Origin: Hymenolepis diminuta
Taxonomy: Eukaryota; Platyhelminthes; Cestoda; Cyclophyllidea; Hymenolepididae
Reading direction: 5' to 3'
Length of the DNA: 64,000 nt
Assembly (NCBI GenBank): GCA_900708905.1
Contig: CAADRB010000021.1
Span: 956,258-1,020,257 of the forward strand
The notes under the pieces were generated by a model. It was not told the origin of the DNA. It ran no database searches and saw only the letters and a program-made list of their open reading frames with translations. Of this stretch, positions 50,301 through 62,300 are shown piece after piece (positions within the stretch are counted from its first letter, which is position 1; each line of letters starts with the position of its first letter). The translations under genes were made by a program, and so were the position numbers.

Positions 50301-53300
50301 ACTCCATAACATTGAAGTCAAAAACAAATATAAAACAATAATGATAATTTCCAAGTCCATTTAGGAAACCATATTCCAACGCTCATCTTGGATGAGATTC
50401 GAATTCTGCCACCCGCTATATTAGCCAGAATTGACCAGTGTGGTTGGCCATTCCGCTCAAGAGGTATGTGCTGATGGGAATCGAATCCATGACTTCTGAC
50501 ATGGTAGAAGAGCACGGTGATCAATGCACCACCAACACACACTAAGGAAATATTAATTTATCATTGTTCATTTTAGAGTTTGAAACATTGGTGTATTATA
50601 ACATCAGCAAGTCTTTGAATAGGAATTAATGTATAAAATTGATTTACGCTTTTAAACTTCCAAAACTTTGTGGTTTTGTCGAAATTTGATAGTTGTATTG
50701 AACTACGTCAAGTAGTAAGTTTAATGATTACTATCGGAATAGTAAGGAAGGGGTCGTGTATGCTTAAAATCGAACAATTCTATTCCATGAGATCTTGTTC
50801 TCAGGATCAAGTTGTTTTATCATTTGAAATAATTTTGCTTTATAAAGATTAACATTATTGTTTTATATGTGCACACTTTCTTGTTTATTTTATTGTTAAA
50901 GTGCCTTTTAATAAAAAAGCATTAAGCTTGGTTAACCTTTTATCAGACAGTCATTTTTTATATGCGATAAGCCTTCATTTTGCATCCATTGAATTGCAAA
51001 TGCTATATTTATTAATGAATTTACTTTTGCTAATCAGAGTTTCAGTTGGCGGAAGGCCTACAACAACTGAGGATTGGAACGAGCCACCACTCTCAAGATG
51101 TTACGACAGCAAACAGGGCAGTGATTCTATGCGATTTTTCAACGTTGATCTAAACTCTGAGGCAATTCGTTCTGGTATTATCGCGGTAAATAGCGACTCC
51201 TCGTTTACTTCCTCAAAAGAACTCGGTGAAAGTGTGAGTCAGCGACAAAGCACTGGAGATCAAAATACTGCTCCTTCACCGACTTCCGTTCCTAATTCGT
51301 CATTTCTTGGTCTAAGTGGCTCTAGGGATTCTGTCATTCAAAGATTGTTCCGACGGTCAAGTGCGGGGTAAATCATTTGTTTTAAGTATTTTTTCCACTA
51401 GTTGAAGGTGTGTATATTTATAATAAAGTAAAATATATCTGATAAAGGAACCTTATTAACCTTAGGACGTTAACTTGCAGCAGTATTTCAGATTTAAGAG
51501 TATAGCGGGCAATTTTTGGCTTTTAACTTATTGCGATTAAGTTAAGCAATAGATTTATTCTTAAATATTTTATTCCATGTTGTCTAGCTTGGTTTCTATC
51601 GTTCTGGAAGTCTCCTGATGTCGGATGAGCGACCGCAGTTGCTGTGAATATATTGAGAAATACCTTCACAAGTTTCCTAGCTTATCAAGAGGAATATTGA
51701 CAAAAATGACTTGGGTAGAGGGAAGGTATCCTGGAGCCGATCTTGTTTGAAGCTCGCATTCTACTATCCTTCCTTTTAACTAGTGCGGTTTGCCATCCAA
51801 ATCACTTATTGTCCACTTGTTAGTGCCGATCTCATGACCTCTGACCTGGTAGACATACTCGTTAAGCACAACAGCAAAATGGCTGATCCTCATTATTGAC
51901 AGGCTTTATATCTCCATTACCTTGATGTATAGAAAAAACTTCCTTTTTCCATTTATTTGAGTGTTATTTCCTCTATCAAACCAGTCTTTCGCATCAGCGA
52001 TTGGAGTGATCCATCCTTCCTGAAGGGCTTTATCACTTTGAAATTTTTGGTTTGAATGTTATTCTCTTAATTATCTGTCTAACCTGTCAATTTTGGAGAT
52101 ATATAGCGAAATTTTCCTACTGATCTTATGTGATATCTCAGGTCAAAATAATTAAAATGAGACTGTGTGCCAATGTCTCTGCGGTTAATGGGCTCAATTT
52201 TAACGCCCAAGTGAACTGGACAGTCAAGCGTAATATTTAAGTCAGGTTAATAAGAAGTGTTCAAGAATTTGAGTGCATCACTATGGTAGGCTCCGTGATG
52301 CTGTCCCTCTCCCCAATGTAGGTTTTGGAATACGCTTTCCAAATTGAGCTTACTATGCTGCCTGAGTTCCGGTGTGCTTTCATGGACAGTATGGGCTATT
52401 AATCATCGGTTCTATCTTGCAGAACAAAACAAAAAAGAAAAACAAATTCCGCTTTGCATAAAGCAGTGAAACAAATCGGATGGGATTTTGTTTACCATAT
52501 GTTTTTTAAAGAAATTTTTAACTTAAACTTACTAGTAGTTTGATTATTCCACTCATTTTAATCTTAAAATCGAAATTGAAACTACTTAAATGCGATCCAA
52601 TAATAAAATCATTAAAGTTTTCTCATAAAGTGTATAATTTTCACTAGATAGTTTCTGTCAAATTATGTCGTCATTAACATAATAACAATAAAATTACAAT
52701 ACTCATTAAGAAGAGAGTCATTTAACTAAATTAAGGAAATGCATTTGATTTTGGATACGTTGGAAGTGAATGACTACGCAGACAGCCAATAATTGCTACG
52801 GTTACAAGATGAATTTTGAAACCCGATAATCCATGACCCAGTGGATCAGAAATAAAATCCATGATCTTCGCTCATATTTAATCAAAATTTTTTCTAATCG
52901 GCTTCAAAATAATAATAGTAATTATAGCATTGCATTGTTTCAGCTGTTAATGTGACCCCATCATAAATATTGTCGACGAGAAAGCAAAAGGAAAGATTTT
53001 CCTATTTATGCCACTTTTCAATAAGGGATTCGTAACTTGAGATACCTCAAAATGCAAAATATACACTCAAACAATGAACAATAGTCCCATTTCCTTTTAC
53101 CACCTCTAATTTGAGCATGAAGGTTGGTATTGATTCTTAGTATCAAATTACAATTACTGTAAGCTTGCACCATAAAATCGGTGTGTACATGAAATCATTG
53201 CCTACCGATTTTCTGCATCTTTAGAGACATTTCTTCTTAAAGTATGGGTGGGGACAGTTATTTATTTAATTAAAATATTTGCCCCCTAAAGCGAACACTT

Positions 53301-56300
53301 TTTTCCTTTTATTATCAAAAAAGCTCAAAATGAATCATTGTTTAGTGGTCATTTTCACAAATATTGACCTGTGTTTCATATTCATAATTGCTGTTTTGCT
53401 TGTTCAATTATTGCTATTAATAATTTTCTCATAAATTAAACAAAGCTTTTATTTACGGCTTATTTTTTAATTAAATTATGACAGTAGGAGCCAAGATGGA
53501 AGCAGGTTTGAACTTAGCTTATTTTTTATTTCATTAATCATGGGGGAACAGTTTTCACTAACTAAATCTCATCGCTAATCCCGTTTGATTGTTTTCTCTC
53601 AGATTTTCTAAATTTTCACACAGTTACTGTAAATTTTATGGTAAAAATTTCATTCATATTTGAGCATCGCTAACAGTTCCGTCATTTCATTAAAGATATT
53701 TAATCAATCATACTGATTGGTTGATTTTCAGAGGACGAACCGGACGCCAATTTTTCAGAAGATCAGCTGTAAATGCGACTGACACGAACGGGGAAATTCG
53801 AACTGTCAAACGTCCAACTTCAATCGATTTCCTGTCATTTCGTGGACGATTGAATACTCTGGACAAAATAACTCCACTACCTTCTGATTCACTTCTCGAC
53901 GGTCTAACACTTTCTGCTGGTTAGTTAATTTTTTTTCTTTTTGCAGCTCTGAAGTTTTGTGAAAAATGTATATCATTAAGCAATACTTAATCAAGTGATC
54001 AATGCCAACCTATTGGTATTCAGTTGAAAATTGCTTGATCGAAATTTTATGCTCCCCTTAAGCTGGTTCATTTAATATACTTGAAAATAAACTAAATACT
54101 GAAATATTGACAAACCGGTGAGATTATTAAAATAGTTACATGGTTGAACAATGGATATGTTACCTTGACTTTACAAAATTTTATGTTTCTATGGTTATTG
54201 CAATGTAATCATTTCATTATAATGAAATTGTAGGTTTTTGTACTATCAGATTTGAGAGTAGCCAATTCATTAAGTGATTTAAATCCCATCGAAGTATATT
54301 TTTGGTAAAAATAGTCACCATTTGTAAGTACGGATACTTTACAGGAAAGTGATCTTAAACACGTCTTTAGCTATAATTCACAATACTGCAGTACTCCGTT
54401 CCATTATTATTTCTGTAAAAATCTCTAGCCGAAAACTTCGATTACTTTATGGAAGATGACGTGAGAATCTTGTTTTATGAAGAATGGGATTGATTTGAGA
54501 TTCCTTAATACATAGATTCTCTAATCTTTGAGCAATACCCTTGATTATGTTAGATTTAATCACAAACAGATATAATAAGCGGCTTTTTATACTTTCCTAT
54601 TGGAGAGAGAATACAGTTTAGGAGTCATCAATGAAAGACTGAAACCCTTGAATCTTCTGTGAAATTAACCATAATGTGACATGAAAGTGATAGATACTGC
54701 GACTGGATGCGTCTGTCATGCAAGAATGAAGAATATATCCGGATTGTAAGTAGCAAAAAAAATAACTGTAAATGAGCGGAACCGATACGCGGTCAATGCA
54801 AAAGAGTCCGGCATTTTGATAAATAATTTAATGAAAGTAGAACAAATCATATATCAGATTGAAGTTCAATCTACAAGCGGTTCAAAACTAAGGTAAATGA
54901 GATGAATCACTAAGAAACTTAACGGAATGCCTCGATGATAATATTCCATTTCTTATAGACTGTTTTAACTTGGCTCATTCTCTATCTCCCAAATTTCCTT
55001 GTTCAAAATGTAGTAATTTTGTTCTCTTAGGCAGCTTTATAATTATCATTACCTACTCGACATGCGTGACTGGTCATAATTATATTTGTATAATGCTAAT
55101 TGCTAGAGTGGTAAAACTAAATGATGGTTGGTTAAAGTGGGTTATATGCGGTCCGAAAATAAATGATTTAAAATGATTCCTTTTTCAAACAAATGAGAAT
55201 CAAAGCTATCGCTATTTGTCACGAAGATTAATATATATCAGAAATCTTAATTGTTATATTTGTTTAATTTTCAAACTTCCTTATCTGTAATGATTGAAAA
55301 CTGTTAAAAAATAACAGTCACCAAAAATGCCGATACCCCTTATAGCTTTCAGATCGGAGTAAATCAAATTGTTGCGAGCTTTTATTGTTTTAGATGACGA
55401 CAGAAAAATTTTCAATGCTGGTAATTCTTCCGTACAGGAAGAATCCAATTTCTCCGATGGAGCTTTAATTCGGCAGCACAAGAAGGGATTCAGCCTCTCT
55501 GACTTCTCTGCTTTCGCACAGTCCTTTAGACCCTCACGAACCGATATTTCTACAAAGAATAATGGTGAGGAGGAAGTGAATGGACATAATGGTGGTGTTA
55601 AAATCACAAAGGCCACTGCACTCGACAAAGAAAACGTAATCGTCTTCTCTCCCCGATGCTTGAGCACAAATCCATTTCACTGTAAACTTCCTGAAAATGC
55701 TAAAAAGCTAGTTGAGGAAGAGGAAAGCGCCATGACATTCCATCCAGGTGACAACTTTCTTCTAATGGAGACTTCGGTAATAAACCTGTTTTAAAACCGT
55801 CTACTAGTTGATTATAAGTAGGTAATAATTTAGACTTTTTAGGCCTGTGGATTTCATTTACCAACCGAAATTAAAATCTCTCTCTATAATGATGAGGAGA
55901 GCGCTAAATTGAACACACCATGTTTCGTATTTTCAAGTTCCATCATTGCTGAACATTTCACGACTACGTGGTCCAGTGAACCGTTATTAGAACGTCTACT
56001 GCCAAGAGTTGAACAGATTGAAGCACTGCGACTATCTAATGCATACAAAGTTCCCCAGATTCAGCACAAAGGCAGGTCTTCTGATGTACTAAACCAAATT
56101 TTCGAGTCATTTTATTTAAAGCTATTTTGAATCATGGGCTTGATCCATTTTTACGTTGAATCCTTTCTTTAGTATTAAAGTTGAAATTATCTGACCTAGG
56201 TGTTTGTTTATCTAACTTTACAGAATCAAAATTGTTTACGGGTCAAGCCGGAAAGGGTAAAAAGAGACTTGATATAATAACTTCTAGCGATAGCGGTGAT

Positions 56301-59300
56301 TGTAACCAGTGGAAATTTTCAAATTGGACAAGTCTCCAGCAAATAAACTACTACCTAATTTTTTATCGAGAATGTAATGAAATAAAATAACCGGAATTGA
56401 ATAAACACTAGGATCTTGTGAACAACAAAAAATAGGTGGATGTTACTGGACGATAATTTTCAGTTATGCATAGTGAAAGGGAGGAGAAATTGATAAGACG
56501 GGTATGAAAAAAATTGTTTATATTGACAGGAAGTTGATATAAATCTAGACACATTTGCACTTATTATAAATGCATTTAGGCATCGGAATGGACGTCTGTA
56601 ATAGCTTGAGTTTTCAAGGAAAAAAAATTATTTTCTACAGTGGGCTATATTTGAAGTTATTCGAAAAATGATAATTACGATGTAATTTCAGTTTTAAAAT
56701 ATCTTTCATGACATTCTTAGTCATTGTACCAAGACCCGAAGTAGTGAATTTAGATTATAACGCATCAACAATAGTTTGAGCAGAATTTCTAGAAAATGTT
56801 CACTACGAAATAGAATTATTTTTTCCTCTACAAAGAAAAATTTGACAAAAGATATGTGGCACATCAAAGTATTTCGAATCTTTCCGTATTGCATTGCTGG
56901 TGGTAAGTGATGATTAAGCGCCTTCATATTCTTTCACTGTTGCCACATTTCAGCAAATGTTAATGACACTACCATCAACCCTTTCAATTATGCTTTTCGA
57001 TATTCCAATTCTTTCGATTTTACAACCGCTTGTTTTTTTCCTCGCAGCATAAATTTGAAATAAGAAGCCACTTTTAACTGCTGGTTTCTCGCATCTTTCA
57101 TGTAAATATAATTTTTGTCTGAAAGATACCAATGTTATATGCTTGAATATTCAACTTATTCGTTAATAATTCAGTAGGGAGCTATCATACGTGAAGTGTT
57201 TGAAATCCCAGTAGTCTTGAAATTGTCCACAACTTTTGTTGGGCAATGGCATAAAACTGTTAGAGTTTGTATTTTCTGGATTGAAGGATTTAAAATTACA
57301 TATTTTCCGTTTTACGAATGTTTGTTCTTTCATTTTTTTACTACGTCTTTCATTAATTTCTAGATATTTCTACATATTAATTTGTGGTTAATAAGACAGT
57401 TGAATCAAGGTTAGCTAGTTAATCTCTGATAGCTTTCAGCTATACAATCAACACTTGCTAGTATATGTTACTTTAATTGTCTTTTAGGTGCTTCGGCTGT
57501 GGTAATGTGTTCCATGAACCAACCTGTTTTCCTAACAGTTCGAGTTGGTGACCTCTCTATCGAACATTCCGACAGCAGCATTACTGATCGAAAGGGATTG
57601 GGAAGTGATTATGGCAGTGATGTCCGCATTCGTCTCCGAAAAACACCAACGGATCAAAATACTCGTACGGAACCGGTTTGGAGTCAGCGATACACAGTTG
57701 ATCCGCTGAAAGGCGAGGATAAAAATAGAGAGACGACATCGTTGAGTGATCTAGGTGAACTTGTCCTTGCTCCAGGGGAGGAACCTCAAACATCCTCTAA
57801 TGAGTATCATCCAGGTACTCGGCTTTGTCCTCTTCAAAGCTTCCTTCTTCGACCTAAACTTGATGAACAGGTGTGCACTTGACAATTTAAACACTGCGTA
57901 AAATAACATTAATACGTTATTGTTCTGCTTAGTCAAAAATTTAAACGATCAAACTCCTCAATGGTGACACCGATCAGCAAGACAAAAAAAATAATAACTT
58001 AATTATAGTTTTGATCGAAAATTTTTAAGGAACTTTTGAAATCTTCATTACAATATCTTGAAGGAAACTTGCAAAGTTTGTATTTTATATGCAAATATTT
58101 TCACCACTAAAAAGTTCTAAATACGATCCTAAACTTTGTAACATTTTCCTAAGTTTCATTACTGTTACTCAAATTCGTAAAGTATTCTTCCGTAAATGAG
58201 ACGAAATTTAATTCATTATTTAATATATAGCATATCATTTTAAGTGTTTTTTTTATTTCCCAAAGAATTGTTTAAAAAATATATTCTAATTAAGTTTTGA
58301 ACCGCGTATGAATAACTGAGAGGGTATTATCTTATTTATGGGAAATTATCTATGACATTGTTTTAAATTGTTACAAATCAATTTTTTAAACTTTTAGGAT
58401 AATACGTCACACAAATAGAAAAATAATATTTAAACACAAAATATTATGACATTATCCCAGCCTTAAAAGTAATTTTTTTAGGAAACACGAAGTAATTATT
58501 ACTTAAATTTTTCTCTTGAGATAGAAGAGCGTCAGTGGCGGTTACTTATTCCGCTTTTCTCAGATGACATCGATTAGATTATGCTCTTATCGGAATGCAG
58601 TTACTGATCGGAACAAAAACTTCTGCGATTCTGTTCAAATAACGAATGAGCGAATGATTGTAGTGGTTTAATAAAGTATAAATTCTCGTCAATCGTCACA
58701 AATTTCCTCAGTAGCTTTAGGAGTCATGGATTCGATGTTCTTTGATGCACATCCATTGAACGTAATGACCGATTCTGCCAGTTGAATCTAGTCAGGAGGG
58801 TAGAAAGCAATATACTGCAGAATCATCAGAGGAGCTCTAGGATGGTAGTTTATTTTATTTTTAAGTGCTGGAAACGCTTCCCTTCAATCACCTTTGGATT
58901 TATTGAGATGCCACCCGGAAGGGTTTCATATTATCCTTAATAATAGCACAATAAGTAAGTAATATTATATTATTTACACTCGAATTTAGTTATATACATT
59001 AATTATTTACTAGTTTCTGACTGCTGATATCTTATCTTGTTATTTATGTCATTCTGGTAAAGTTGCTTTTTATATGAATGCTACAATCTAAATTTATCCT
59101 CGACAAATTACGGAAGTGGGTAATTAACAGTGACAAAACAAGTTGAGAACTAACCTTCAGGATTGCATTAACTTTTATATTCTAAAAAAGTTTCAGCACA
59201 GACACATTTAATTGATAACATAAAGGTAAACTTCCTTGTAGATGGAAATGAGGTCAAAAATCGTAACAATGTTGATATTTACTCACTGAACTATCTTTTA

Positions 59301-62300
59301 TCTATGGAAAGAAAGTACTTACCATAAATATTGGATGTTTATAACAAACGCTGCAAAAACACGGAGATATTAAATGCATGCCGAATGCTTTGTTTTGTAT
59401 TTAAATTGTAGATCTCAATAATCCTACCCACCGGTCGACCCTATCCAATTCATCTACTACCCGTTGGAGTCTTGATCTTCAACGCAAAAGTTTCAATGTT
59501 TCACAAAAAGAAGTAAGCTCTAACCTTTTTTACTCTTACATTTAAAGCAATCGGAAGGAACTCTGTAATAATTAAAGAGGGACAATCAAAGAGCGTTTTC
59601 TTAGTATGTCACATTCCTAGATAATAATTAGAAGTAAATCCTGCTATATAGTTTTGAAAAATTATAAAGTAAACAGCAGATTAATTTCGATCAATATAAA
59701 GAACAAATATTCTTTTAGATCAATTAAATTCTTCATAAAATTTCAAATCTCAATCAAAATTGAATTTATGTATAGATTTTTCTCCGGCCAATGTCATTTT
59801 TGAAAATTTATTAAATGTATCACTTTAAAAATAAATTTATCTCTAATAAAAAAAATTTTTTCACTTATATTTTACCGTATTTACACTTGGTACTAAATTG
59901 ATCATGTCAATGTATGTTCTAAACTACTTATTTTTATATGATACTACTCATCTAGTGTGATAGTTGCTAGGGCAGGTCGATTGAATTAATAGGACAGTCG
60001 GACAGAAGAATTTTCAGGTAAAAGTTGACATGGAAAGCAAGCGGCAAATGCTATGAAAAAAACTTCCGTGCTATTTTTCTCTTATTTTTCAATTTATTTA
60101 ATAGGATTAGAAGTTCCCTAAGTTTCTACTTTAGATTAAAAGAGATTTCTCAAAGCAACTGAAAGGGGCCTTTCACTTTAAGAGTTTATGGCGAATTGCT
60201 GGGATGTGATTCCGTTACATCTGGGTCACAACAAAAGTTTATCTATTTTTTTACTTATTAAAAGTGATATTGGTTTAAAGAATACAATACTTACACTTGT
60301 TTCAAGCCTTGATTTATCCCAGCAGATGTTATGGATTGAAGGAAACAAATCTCCAATTTTAATTAGGCATTATTCAATTATACTTCCCTAGGTAAATGTA
60401 CGCCTTTTTTCTATTTTCCATTAAACGTATGCATTTGTTTTTATTTGACCGAAATAATAAAATTTTGTAAATTGTTTGAAAAACATTTTATTTTAAGTTA
60501 TAGAGAAACGCAAATACGATAGTTAATCCGAAGCAGGAAAGTCCTTATTCCTAAGTGCCACATCACCAATTGAGAGGTGGCGTCATGTTTACACAATTAG
60601 ACCGTTAAATATATTCATTTTATCCAGTACATCGTAAGAAATTATTTGTCAATTTGTACTCACTCCTTTGTGTTATCTTGGGCCTGTCTGACACATAATC
60701 GGAGATTTTGAAACTGTGTTCTCCGCGGTACTGAAACCTTATCAAGTGTACATTTAAAAATCCATTCGTCTTGAAGGCTTGATACGTAATCTCTTTAAGG
60801 GATGTTTATTTAATGCTTCATATGGCCTTTTACGATCAGATAAAAGATACAACTAATCCTAAATTCGAAACAGGGATGTTGAAACTGCTATAAAGTAACC
60901 AACTAGGAGTTCTGGTAGTAATCTCGCAGAGCCAACAGTCCAGAAAACTCGGTAATATAGCAACTTAACACAGAAGCTAATAACCCACGGTAGATAAGAA
61001 GGCACGTTATAGTCAACACGAGTGTATTAACGAAACTCACTCACAATCGGTATCGGCTTAAATGAATAAGTATTATTGTCAAGTGTCTGTTATCGGTGGG
61101 GAAATAAAGACATTACATTTTTATTTATAGAAGAAATATTGAGAATGGGGGAAAATAGTCATCATTTCTTCTAACAGAAACCTTTTGCTCGCCTGATTCA
61201 AATTTGTAAAATGTTTTCAATTCTTTTGTGCATGCTCTTTTCTAATGGATTCCTGCCTAATAGCACGATTTCTGTTTTTTCTCTTGGGATTTTCGTTTTT
61301 TAGATTTGTTCAAATTGCAGAATTACTATCCAGTTACATAAGTAGGCAAGGTATTCAATTACATCACGTAGGAATTACGAAAAAATTCGTTAACTGATAT
61401 ATCAAAATTGTAATTCCTAATTTTGGAAATTCCGTTGCAGTGAGCGTTTGAAAATTCAGTAAACAGGATGACCTGCTTTATAATGAATTTCTAATTCAAG
61501 TCTTATTCCTATTCAGAGGAATTTAAAGGTGAACACAAAAATTAATCAAAAAAGATTGTTTAAGTCACTACTTCTAATTATTGAAAAGGTGAGGGTGAAT
61601 CGTGTGTAAGTGGCGTAGTAACTACCATAAGATGGGATTGCTCAATCTAACATACTAACATCAGTCACCAAATTAGATGGAATTGGTGTTCCTCATCAAA
61701 TCAGCCCGATGATATCTTTCTTATGCCCTGGAAAAGTGATAGATAGGATGTATACATATCGGCTCCTCTAAATCTCGATATTTACCATCCGCATTATTTC
61801 AATCCCACTGAAAAAGTTTAAAAGTTGTTTATTTTATAATGAATGCTCTCTTCGCGCCCTATATAAAGTCAACCGTTCTGATTAGCTTCGATTGTTTTAA
61901 GAAAATATGAATGAATATTAAAACTTAAAAATAAGATTTCGTAGTTCATTAAACCTCATTTTTGGGGAATTTTCAAACTTTTTAAGCCTAAAGTTCTCTC
62001 TTAAAGTTTTACGCTTAGTTATGAATTCGTTTGAAAGGAATGAGCAAATTACTGTCGCTTTAATTTAATTCAATAATTTTAATATCTACAATACTAATTC
62101 CAGTTTCTATAACGGTTTGACACCACTCACTACATCCAAGGGGATAAATCCCCAACCTACGGACAGAAGACCAACGAGATTTATACTACTTAATTATATG
62201 TGGTAACTTAGAGAAGTCAGTTAGTATCACGGAATAGTAATTCCATAAAGATGGTATTCATAGCAATTTAAGGTAAGTGAGTGTTGACGTTTCATAATGG

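Larger units (their letters stand above)
48105..51037 (+). other. TRAPPC10 intron 9, contains two repeat families
   Basis: 2.9 kb, donor GTAAGT, acceptor AATCAG. Holds the second copy of the dispersed repeat (48567-48755) and a SINE-like copy on the minus strand (about 50370-50545). No other gene. Confidence 0.65.

Noticed and set aside
61600..61700. A-box-like GTGGCGTAGTAA, possible further SINE copy
   Set aside because: No B-box at the expected distance and no body similarity.
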